Made by a program: the position numbers and the translations under genes. This document shows, piece by piece, positions 48,878 through 56,217 of a stretch of 64,000 bases of DNA. The stretch comes from Planctomycetaceae bacterium. Lineage in GTDB: Bacteria > Planctomycetota > Phycisphaerae > SM23-33. Within the stretch, counting starts at the first letter, position 1, and every line of letters begins with the position of its first letter. The DNA is taken from positions 62,001 to 126,000 of the forward strand of contig JAJFVE010000111.1 in assembly GCA_021371965.1 (NCBI GenBank), written 5' to 3'. The notes beneath the pieces were generated by a model that saw only the letters and a program-made list of their open reading frames with translations, had not been told where the DNA came from and ran no database searches.

Positions 48878-50814
48878 TTTTTGTGCTCAATCAGCCATGC
48901 GGCGGACTGGTAATAGCTGACGGTATTCTGCAGGAGTTGCTTGGACATCGCGCCGGCTTCGTGCTGGCCTTGGGCATCATAGGTGTACGAAACAGCGCCC
49001 TTTTTCGGGAGCAGGAGCAGGAACTCGTTGCCTTGGAGCAGGCCGACCTTCTGGTAATTCCCCAACATCGCTCGGCCGGGGCCTGGCCGCAGCACGTCGC
49101 GGCCGAAGAACTTGCTCTGGTACGACCAGTTCATCAGACCCAGCAGCGTGGGGGCTACGTCCATCTGCCCGGCCAGTTTGCTCACGCGCTGGGGTTTGAC
49201 GAGTTTGGGCGCGTAGATCAGCAGTGGAATGCGGTGATGATCAATGGGCACCGCCATCTTGCCGGCGCTGCTGGCGCAGTGGTCGGCCACGATGACGAAG
49301 ATCGTATTGTCGAACCAGTTCTTGCCCCGGGCGCGTTCAATGAACTGGCCTATGGCATAGTCGGCATACGCCACGCCGCCTTCGCGCTCGTGCTGGGGGG
49401 CTGTCACCTTGCCCTTGGGAAACGTGAAGGGCCGATGGTTCGACGTGCTCATCACGATGCTCAGGAACGGCTTGCCTGCAGCAACGGAGCGGTCGCCCTC
49501 GGCCAGCACGCGGTTGAACAGGTCTTCGTCGCAGACGCCCCAGGCGTTGGTGAAGTTCACTTCTTCCTTGGGCATGTTCGCGCGGTCGATGGTCGTAAAT
49601 CCGTTGCCGGCGTAGAAGGCGTTCATGTTGTCGAAGTAGCCGTAGCCGCCATAGATGAACTTCGTGTCGTACTGGCGCGACTGGAAGACGCTGCCCAGCG
49701 AGAACATCCCGCCATTGTCGGGGCGCTTGACCAGCGACTGCCCCGGCGTGGGCGGCAGCGAGAGCGTGACGGCCTCAAGCCCGCGCACGGTGCGCGTCCC
49801 GGTGGCATAGAAGTTGTCGAAGACCATCGCGTGCTGCGATAGCTCGTCCAGGCGCGGCGTGAGGTCTTCCTTGCCGCCCATAGATTTCATGAAGTCGGCG
49901 CTGAGGCTCTCGATGATCAGGATGACGACGTTGGGGCGGCTCTCCAGACCCGCAGCGGTGATCTGGCGAGTGATGTCGGCCGGATCGTCGCTGACGAACC
50001 GGGCGTTGTCCTGGGCGAGCAGGCCGCGCAAATTTTTCAACGCGGCCTGGTTGTCGATGCTGATGTAGAACTGATCGTAGTCGATGACGTTGTGAAAGAA
50101 CGCCTCGACGAAACTGTACGCGCCATTCCTGGCCAGTTCGTTGTTGTACTCGTTGGGCGTCACCTTGGACCAGTCGGAGTCGACCGCCAGCAGCGAGGCC
50201 GCCGCCATCGCCAGCATGACCCCGCCCGTCCGCAGGCGCCGGCGCATCGGATTGGGCACGGTGAAGGCCCGCGCCAGGCTGCGGGTGCAGATCCACGTGA
50301 TCACGCCGCCCAGCACGCCGATGCAGGTGAGGATCGTGCCGGTGGGGTACGACTCCCAGACGTTGTCCGTCAGTTCCTGCGTGTAGATGAGGTAGTCGAT
50401 GGCCACGAAGTTGAAGCGGGCGCTGAACTCCTGCCAGAAGAACCACTCGGCCATCAGGTCGAACAGCAGCACGCAGATCGTGACAAAGAACATGGCGACG
50501 GCCGGCACCAGCCAGACTTTCCTTCGCCACAGGGACTGCGGCAGGAACACGCAGAACAGCACTCCCGGCAAGACCACCACCGAGAACGTCGCCGCGTCGA
50601 AAACCAGCCCGACGGCGAAGGTCTTCGCCAGCGACCACGCGTCGGTTTCGGCCTGGTCCCAGCAATCGCTCAGCAGCGCCGCCCGCAGCAGCAGCGAGGC
50701 CGCCAGGAAGATGGCGGCGAAGACGTACAGGTTGCCGAACCGGCTGGTCAGCCAGCCGCCGGCGCCCGGTGAAGCGGCCACAGCAGAAGCGTCTGTGCTG
50801 GATGATTGCGTCAT
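48862..50814 (-). CDS. LTA synthase/phosphoglycerol transferase-like sulfatase-fold membrane protein
   Basis: The product has 650 residues. Five hydrophobic helices lie in the first 210 residues, followed by a periplasmic alkaline-phosphatase-fold domain beginning RPNVVILIIESLSADFMKSM. The catalytic threonine region is FYATGTRTVRGLEA, and the metal ligands are in IFVIVADHCAS. The family contains LtaS, OpgB and eptA-like enzymes that move phosphoglycerol or phosphoethanolamine. The donor and acceptor here are not known. In an LPS-bearing cell a modification of periplasmic glycans or lipid A is plausible. Its last codons lie in a heptamer repeat. Confidence 0.9.
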   Translation of the reverse strand: MTQSSSTDASAVAASPGAGGWLTSRFGNLYVFAAIFLAASLLLRAALLSDCWDQAETDAWSLAKTFAVGLVFDAATFSVVVLPGVLFCVFLPQSLWRRKVWLVPAVAMFFVTICVLLFDLMAEWFFWQEFSARFNFVAIDYLIYTQELTDNVWESYPTGTILTCIGVLGGVITWICTRSLARAFTVPNPMRRRLRTGGVMLAMAAASLLAVDSDWSKVTPNEYNNELARNGAYSFVEAFFHNVIDYDQFYISIDNQAALKNLRGLLAQDNARFVSDDPADITRQITAAGLESRPNVVILIIESLSADFMKSMGGKEDLTPRLDELSQHAMVFDNFYATGTRTVRGLEAVTLSLPPTPGQSLVKRPDNGGMFSLGSVFQSRQYDTKFIYGGYGYFDNMNAFYAGNGFTTIDRANMPKEEVNFTNAWGVCDEDLFNRVLAEGDRSVAAGKPFLSIVMSTSNHRPFTFPKGKVTAPQHEREGGVAYADYAIGQFIERARGKNWFDNTIFVIVADHCASSAGKMAVPIDHHRIPLLIYAPKLVKPQRVSKLAGQMDVAPTLLGLMNWSYQSKFFGRDVLRPGPGRAMLGNYQKVGLLQGNEFLLLLPKKGAVSYTYDAQGQHEAGAMSKQLLQNTVSYYQSAAWLIEHKKLSNR

Positions 50815-50920
50815 TTACTGATTCCTGTTGGCAGGCCCATCCGTGCTGCCCCCGATAGTATCGACGATCAGCTTAGCACATCATGAAGCGTTGTGGAATG
50901 CGCCTGGACCAGAGGGGTGC

Positions 50921-50998
50921 CACGCACAACTCCGTTGTGCGTGTCCCTGATCGTTCAGGTTCGGGATGCATGGGCGAGACCTGTCCCTTGGCCCATGC
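50921..50998. repeat. two palindromes before priA
   Basis: CACGCACAAC-TCCG-TTGTGCGTG (50921-50943) and GCATGGGC ... GCCCATGC (50968-50998) are hairpins in the gap between the divergent-end sulfatase start and the priA stop. The second resembles the GTAGCACGG family. A piece of the first occurs near 22395. Confidence 0.65.
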
Positions 50999-51001
50999 CG
51001 C

Positions 51002-53251
51002 TTACAGGAGGTTCACCGGGTCGACGTCGGCGACGACTTCGGCGGGGATGTCGCGACAGAGTTCGCCCAGGCGGCCGGCGATGGCGTCCTGGATCATTCC
51101 CGCTCGCGGGGCCGTCAACAGGATGTGGAACCGCATCTCGTTCTTGATCTTCTTGATCTCGGCCGCTTGAGGGCCAATGATCGTCACGGCCGCGGGCAGG
51201 ATCTTTCGCAATCGCCCGGCCAGCAGTTCGCCGCCTTGCTGGGCCTTGAGGCCGTCGCCGTGGCGGATCAATATCCGCACCATGCGCGTGAACGGCGGCA
51301 GGTGAGTCTCCTGGCGCTGGGGCAGTTCATTGGCCGCGAAGCCCTCGTAGTCGTGAGTGGCCGCCAGCTTGATGGCAGGTTCTTCCGGGTGCAGCGTCTG
51401 GACGATAACCTTGCCGCCCAAGTCCGCCCGCCCTGCGCGTCCGGCGACCTGCACGATGAGTTGAAACGTGCGCTCGGAGGAGCGGAAGTCCGAAATCGCC
51501 AGCGACGTGTCGGCCGACACCACGCCCACCAGCGAGACGCCGGGAAAGTCCAGCCCCTTGCCGACCATCTGCGTGCCCAGCAGGATGTCCAGCTCGCGCG
51601 CGGAGAAGGCGTCGAAAACCTTCTGGAACTGGCTGGCCGAGGTCATCGTATCGCTATCCATGCGGGCGGTGCGGGCGGCGGGGAACTTGCGCGCCAGCTC
51701 ATCCTCGATGCGCTGGATCCCCAGCCCGAACAGCAGCAGCTTGCCCGAGCACGCCGGGCAGTGATGCGGCAGGGCCGCGGTGTGCTGGCAGTAGTGGCAC
51801 AGCACGGTATCGGTGGCCTGGTGGAAGACCATCGCCCGCGAGCAGTGGTCGCATTCCATGATCCATCCGCAGGCGGGCTTGGGGCAGAAGACGTAGCTGG
51901 CATACCCGCGGCGGTTCATCAGCAGGATAATCTGCTCGCGGCGGTCCAGCGCCGTCGCCATCGCGTGCGTGAGCGTCTTGCCCAGCAGTTCGATGCGCCC
52001 CGGCGTCATCTCCTGCCGAAGCGAGACGATCTGCAGCGCCGGCATCGGCAGCCCGCGCACGCGCCGCGGAAGACGCAGCAGCGCGTAGCGGCCCTGGTTG
52101 GCGTTGTGCATGCTCTCAAGGCTGGGCGTCGCCGAGCCGAGGATCACCGGCACGGCCGCCAGCGAGCCGCGCATGACGGCCGTGTCGCGCCCGTGATATC
52201 GCGGGGCGGTGTCCTGCTTGTACGTGGGCTCGTGCTCCTCGTCGACGATGATGAGCCCGAGCTTGCGGCAGGGGGCAAAGATGGCGCTGCGCGGGCCGAC
52301 GACCACCGTCGCGTGCCCGTCGCGAATCTGTTGATAGTAATGTGCCCGCTGGGCGTCGGTCAGGCCGCTGTGCAGTACCGCGACTCGCGGAAGGCGGGCG
52401 ACCAGGCGCGCCAGCGTCTGCGTCGCCAGGGCGATCTCCGGCACCAGCAGAATCGCCTGCCTCCCCGCGGCCGCAACCTGCCGGATCGCCCGGACGTACA
52501 CCTCGGTCTTGCCGCTGCCGGTGACGCCGTGCAGCAGTGAGACGGAGAACCCGCCGGCGAGCTTGCCCTCCAGCGCCGCCAGGGCGGCGGCCTGATCTTC
52601 ATTGAGATCAAACGGAGGCGTTGCGTCCTGGCCGGACGGTTCGCCCAGGCGCACCTCGCGGGCCTCCGTTCGCACCAGTCCGCGATGCACGAGGCTGCTG
52701 AGCGTCTGGCGATTCGAGCCGCTGTGCGTCAGAAGCTGCTCGACGGTCAGCGGCTCGATGCCCTGCTTGCGGGCCTCGAGCAGTTCGTCGAGGATGCGCC
52801 TCTGCCGCGAGCCTAGGCCGCTAGGCCAGTCGTGCGGCTCGCACGCCAGGAACGCCACCGCCTCGCTGCGCGGAGCGTGGCGTCCTACGGCCGAAGGCAC
52901 CATCGCCGTCAGCACCATCCCCGGCGGCGTCATGTAGTAGTGGCTGATCCAGGCGCCGAGTTTCCACAGCACTTCGTCAAACTGCGGCTCTTGGTCCAGC
53001 ACAGCCGCGACGGCTTTGAGATTCGCCCGAGCGCCCGGGGCTCGATCAGGCTCGACGACGACGCCGGTAATCTTGCGGTTGCCCTTGCCAAAGGGCGCCT
53101 GCACGCGCTGCCCAAGGAACGGTTCGCCCAGCGCCGCCGGCCAGGCATAGTCGAACGTGCCCCAGACATTGGCGCCGACGACAAGCCCGACGACGCGCCC
53201 CTGCGCCGTCGCCGCCTGCTGATCCAGAGGTTGTTCAAACAGTTGCTGCAT
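51002..53251 (-). CDS. priA: primosomal replication helicase PriA
   Basis: The product has 749 residues. It restarts stalled replication forks. The helicase has Walker A GVTGSGKTEVYVRAI, the DEEH box LIIVDEEHEPTYKQD, and GSATPSLESM. The zinc module carries eight cysteines: CPKPAC, CDHC, CHYC, CPAC. The N-terminal DNA-binding part (GTFDYAWPAALGEPFLGQRV) is present. The start is ATG at 53251 with weak GGCAG upstream. Confidence 0.96.
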   Translation of the reverse strand: MQQLFEQPLDQQAATAQGRVVGLVVGANVWGTFDYAWPAALGEPFLGQRVQAPFGKGNRKITGVVVEPDRAPGARANLKAVAAVLDQEPQFDEVLWKLGAWISHYYMTPPGMVLTAMVPSAVGRHAPRSEAVAFLACEPHDWPSGLGSRQRRILDELLEARKQGIEPLTVEQLLTHSGSNRQTLSSLVHRGLVRTEAREVRLGEPSGQDATPPFDLNEDQAAALAALEGKLAGGFSVSLLHGVTGSGKTEVYVRAIRQVAAAGRQAILLVPEIALATQTLARLVARLPRVAVLHSGLTDAQRAHYYQQIRDGHATVVVGPRSAIFAPCRKLGLIIVDEEHEPTYKQDTAPRYHGRDTAVMRGSLAAVPVILGSATPSLESMHNANQGRYALLRLPRRVRGLPMPALQIVSLRQEMTPGRIELLGKTLTHAMATALDRREQIILLMNRRGYASYVFCPKPACGWIMECDHCSRAMVFHQATDTVLCHYCQHTAALPHHCPACSGKLLLFGLGIQRIEDELARKFPAARTARMDSDTMTSASQFQKVFDAFSARELDILLGTQMVGKGLDFPGVSLVGVVSADTSLAISDFRSSERTFQLIVQVAGRAGRADLGGKVIVQTLHPEEPAIKLAATHDYEGFAANELPQRQETHLPPFTRMVRILIRHGDGLKAQQGGELLAGRLRKILPAAVTIIGPQAAEIKKIKNEMRFHILLTAPRAGMIQDAIAGRLGELCRDIPAEVVADVDPVNLL

Positions 53252-53325
53252 TGGCTGCCATTATGGGAAACGAAATGAACAAATGCAAAGGCGCTACGTG
53301 CAGGTCCGTTGTCAGGGTCATAATT

Positions 53326-53814
53326 CTACTTGCGCAGTTTCACCATGAACTCAAGCAACTCGACTTTGAAGAGGCTGAGCGTTTCTTCCCACGAATGTAC
53401 CAGAGGCGCCATCTTCTGCCAGTTCAGATCCACGACGGAAGAATACCGGGCATAATGCCTGAAGTTGAGATAATCCCTCAACGCCTGGTGCAGGGCGGGG
53501 GATATCACCGGAGGACGGGCGGGCGTCGGGTGCTGCATCGACTCCAGAAGATTCCGGTGCCAGCTCTCTTGGTCGTGAATGATGTCATTCATGGCCTTGG
53601 CTATGGTTTTGAAGACCTCTTCGATGTCCGAGTAGGACGACTGCAACATGAAGGCTAAGGCGGAGAGTTCAATGTCGTCCGGTGCATTTCCAAGTTTAGC
53701 CTTCTTTAGCACGGGCTGGAGCTTGACGACATTGTTGTCCAGCCGCTTAAGCCGGTACTCAACTTGTCTGCGAAGGTCATCCCACACGTTTGAGAGTTCC
53801 CGATCTTCGGACAT
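53326..53814 (-). CDS. HepT-like toxin-family protein with a degenerate active site
   Basis: The product has 162 residues, all helical. It follows a nucleotidyltransferase gene and overlaps it by 38 bp, the arrangement of MntA/HepT toxin-antitoxin pairs. ALRDYLNFRHYARY and DLNWQKMAPLVHSW match HepT-like proteins. The HepT RNase motif is R-x4-H-x-Y. Here the aligned residues are Arg119, Tyr124 and Ser126, so both the histidine and tyrosine appear to be lost. I chose the ATG at 53814. GC content is below that of the flanks, which suggests transfer. Confidence 0.75.
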   Translation of the reverse strand: MSEDRELSNVWDDLRRQVEYRLKRLDNNVVKLQPVLKKAKLGNAPDDIELSALAFMLQSSYSDIEEVFKTIAKAMNDIIHDQESWHRNLLESMQHPTPARPPVISPALHQALRDYLNFRHYARYSSVVDLNWQKMAPLVHSWEETLSLFKVELLEFMVKLRK

Positions 53815-54061
53815 AGTCCGAAATACCGGCCGCCGCGTCGAGATCGAGCAGGTCAACGGGACGTCCGACAATGTCGGACACCTCAGCCATGACGCGAAAA
53901 AAGAGATCCTGTCTCAGGCCGGAAACGGCGATGTCCACATCCGAATCGTCTCGCATTTCCTCCGTGAGAACCGATCCGAGGATATAGATTTCCTTCGCAC
54001 CCGCTGCGCGGAGTAGTGGAACGGCCTTTCGGATTCTCTCGATAAGAACATCCATAGTCAT
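53777..54061 (-). CDS. mntA: MntA-like minimal nucleotidyltransferase antitoxin
   Basis: The product has 94 residues, a minimal nucleotidyltransferase. The GS-x10-DxD motif is complete: Gly29-Ser30, then Asp41 and Asp43 in LGSVLTEEMRDDSDVDIAV. MntA proteins add AMP to the HepT partner and neutralise it. The gene is upstream of and overlaps the HepT-like gene. The start is the ATG at 54061 or 54055, in an AT-rich region without a clear ribosome-binding site. Confidence 0.8.
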   Translation of the reverse strand: MTMDVLIERIRKAVPLLRAAGAKEIYILGSVLTEEMRDDSDVDIAVSGLRQDLFFRVMAEVSDIVGRPVDLLDLDAAAGISDYVRRSGTLKRVG

Positions 54062-54120
54062 ATTAATTGTATCGGATGGATTCCTTTGCAGCCATAGCCC
54101 GACAGTGATACAAAGATGCC

Positions 54121-55479
54121 ATGCAGGAGAGATGGAAGAAATACCTGCTGCTGGACAACCGCGTGGTGGCGTCGTGCCGCGGGGTGCGGCTGGCGGTGGG
54201 GCGGGTGGTCAAGCACGCGGGCAATCCGCTGTTCGTCCAGGACAAGGCCTGGGAACCGCGGTTCGACAATGGGTATCCCAACATCATCTATGACCAGCAG
54301 GAGCAGATATACAAGTGCTGGTACACGACGTTCGTGATTGACAAGGCGCAGCAGATGACGCCGCGGGCGAAGCGCCGTCGGGGCGGGTACTTTGCCGTCG
54401 CCCGCACACTGGATAAGTCCGAGCCGTGGCGAGTGGTGGGCCTGTGCTATGCCACCTCGCGCGACGGGCTGCGCTGGACCAAACCATGCCTCGACGTGTG
54501 CTCATGGAACGGTAAACCCAGCAGCGTCCTGGGCGTGGGGCCGCACGGGGCAGGGGTCGTGAAGGATCTCTCGGATGCCGACCCCGGCCGACGCTATAAG
54601 ATGTTCATGCTCGACGACCGCATACCCGGCATGGCGGTGGCGTTCTCGGCCGACGGCGTGCACTGGTCGGCCTCGCATGCCTGCCCGGAGATGTCCGCCC
54701 GCGGCGACGCGCACAACAACGCCCTGTGGGTGAGCGAGCTGCAACGATGGGTGGGCATCACGCGCACCTGGGACAACGTGGCCCGCCAGCGTCTGGTCGC
54801 CCGCACCGAGAGCCAGGACTTTCTGCACTGGACGCCAGCCGTCGAGATCCTGCGCGGCGAAGGCACGCGGCAGATCTATTCGATGTGCGTCTTCCCATAC
54901 GCCGGCGTGTACCTGGGGCTGATGATGATCTTCGACACGGCCAGCGACCGCGTGAACGTCGAATTGGCATGGAGCCCGGACACGATCGCCTGGCAGCGCA
55001 TCGATCCAGGGACGCCGCTGATTGCCAACGCAAAGCGCCGCGGCGCCTACGACTGGGGGACAGTCTATGCTGCCGCCTGTCCCGTCGACTGCGGCGACAA
55101 CATCCGCCTGTACTACATCGGCGGCGACGGCTGCCACACCGACTGGCGTGACGGATGCCTGGCGCTGGCGACGCTGAGGCCTGACGGTTTTGCCGGGTAT
55201 GAACCCACCGCCGCGCAAGGTCAGATCACGACCCACCCGCTGCGGTGGGGCGGGGCGCTGCGCGTCTGGGCCGACGTCGGTCGCGGCGGATTGCTTACCG
55301 CTTCGGTGCTGCTCAACGGCCGCGAAGTCGCCCACAGCGAAGCCCTCGCCCGCAGTGGCAGCGGCGCCCTGCTGCGATGGGCCGATAAAGAGCGCCTCGG
55401 AGCCTTGACCGGCAAAAGCGTTCAACTGAAGTTCCATCTTCGCGCGGCGAAGCTCTATTCATTTGAAAGGAGCTATTAA
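54121..55479 (+). CDS. beta-propeller protein related to GH32/GH43-type glycosidases
   Basis: The product has 452 residues without signal peptide. Repeated propeller-blade patterns are visible: WEPRFDNGYPNIIYDQQEQ, YKCWYTTF, VGLCYATSRDGLRWTKPCLD, MAVAFSADGVHWSAS, and LAWSPDTIAWQRIDPGTPL. Such xSxDGxxW blades are common in planctomycete proteins annotated as glycosyl hydrolase-like. The C-terminal 100 residues (LRPDGFAGYEPTAA, VLLNGREVAHSEAL) look like a jelly-roll module. No catalytic triad is assigned. It stands alone, divergent from the MntA/HepT pair. The TAA stop abuts a heptamer repeat. Confidence 0.75.
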   Translation: MQERWKKYLLLDNRVVASCRGVRLAVGRVVKHAGNPLFVQDKAWEPRFDNGYPNIIYDQQEQIYKCWYTTFVIDKAQQMTPRAKRRRGGYFAVARTLDKSEPWRVVGLCYATSRDGLRWTKPCLDVCSWNGKPSSVLGVGPHGAGVVKDLSDADPGRRYKMFMLDDRIPGMAVAFSADGVHWSASHACPEMSARGDAHNNALWVSELQRWVGITRTWDNVARQRLVARTESQDFLHWTPAVEILRGEGTRQIYSMCVFPYAGVYLGLMMIFDTASDRVNVELAWSPDTIAWQRIDPGTPLIANAKRRGAYDWGTVYAAACPVDCGDNIRLYYIGGDGCHTDWRDGCLALATLRPDGFAGYEPTAAQGQITTHPLRWGGALRVWADVGRGGLLTASVLLNGREVAHSEALARSGSGALLRWADKERLGALTGKSVQLKFHLRAAKLYSFERSY

Positions 55480-55537
55480 CTGTCAGCTATCAGCTCGGGA
55501 ATTGTGGTAGCTGAAAGCCGAGAGCTGATAGCTTTTG
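55479..55537. repeat. heptamer-repeat hairpin (CTATCAG/CTGATAG type)
   Basis: The left arm CTGTCAG, CTATCAG, CTCGGGA and the right arm TAGCTGA, AAGCCGA, GAGCTGA, TAGC are complementary with a 7-bp period. It begins at the stop of the propeller gene. The unit is the same as at 3550-3632. Confidence 0.8.
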
Positions 55538-55631
55538 CCCGCCTCTAATTCCATATTGCTATTGGCCGGTCACGCCGATAATCTGAGATGCTGCGCTGTT
55601 TGTCATGCGCGGGCGGATGAGGAGCGTTTTT

Positions 55632-56126
55632 ATGTCACAAACACCGGCTGATTCCATCGGCGAAGCCTCCGACGAGCAGGTCTTCGCCGGCAGCAAGGTG
55701 CTGGTCGTCGATGATAACGAGCAGAACCTCGAGCTCTTGGCCGCTTATTTGGAAGCCCTCAAGTGCAAGGTGATCATGGCTGCCGACGGCATGACCGCCC
55801 TGGCCAAAGTGGCTGAGGATCTGCCGGACCTGATCCTGCTGGACGTGATGATGCCTCGCATGAGCGGGTTCGAAGTCTGCCGCAAGCTCAAGGCCGACCC
55901 CCGCAGCCGCGACATCCCGATCATCATGGTGACCGCGCTGAACGAGATGGGCGACATCGAACGCGGCGTCGAGTGCGGCACCGACGATTTCGTCTCAAAG
56001 CCCGTCAACCGCCTGGAGCTCATCACGCGCGTCAAAAGCCTGCTGCGCGTCAGCCACCTCAAAGGCGAGCTGGACCGGACGCTGGCCTACCTCAGCGACG
56101 TGGAAGTCCGCGGTAAAACCGAGTAG
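55632..56126 (+). CDS. response regulator without output domain
   Basis: The product has 164 residues. A receiver domain spans about 20-140. Asp27/Asp28 and phosphorylation site Asp71 (LILLDVMMPRMSGFEV), Thr101 and Lys123 (SKPVN) are all present. A 25-residue helical tail (HLKGELDRTLAYLSDVEV) follows. The receiver resembles those of PleD-type proteins. It may act through protein contact or as a phosphate relay. No histidine kinase lies nearby. I chose the ATG at 55632 with GAGGAGC upstream. Confidence 0.9.
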   Translation: MSQTPADSIGEASDEQVFAGSKVLVVDDNEQNLELLAAYLEALKCKVIMAADGMTALAKVAEDLPDLILLDVMMPRMSGFEVCRKLKADPRSRDIPIIMVTALNEMGDIERGVECGTDDFVSKPVNRLELITRVKSLLRVSHLKGELDRTLAYLSDVEVRGKTE

Positions 56127-56129
56127 CCC

Positions 56130-56169
56130 GTAGCACGGGCGTCCCCACGGGACGGATCTCGCCCATGCA
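56130..56169. repeat. GTAGCACGG-family repeat, short copy
   Basis: GTAGCACGGGCGTCCCCACG followed by GGACGGATCTCGCCCATGC starts three bases after the stop of the response regulator. It keeps the left end of the family and loses the right end. Confidence 0.65.
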
Positions 56170-56217
56170 TATCGCCGCGATGACCAACGGGAAGACCTCA
56201 CAGACATAGGGAACGCT

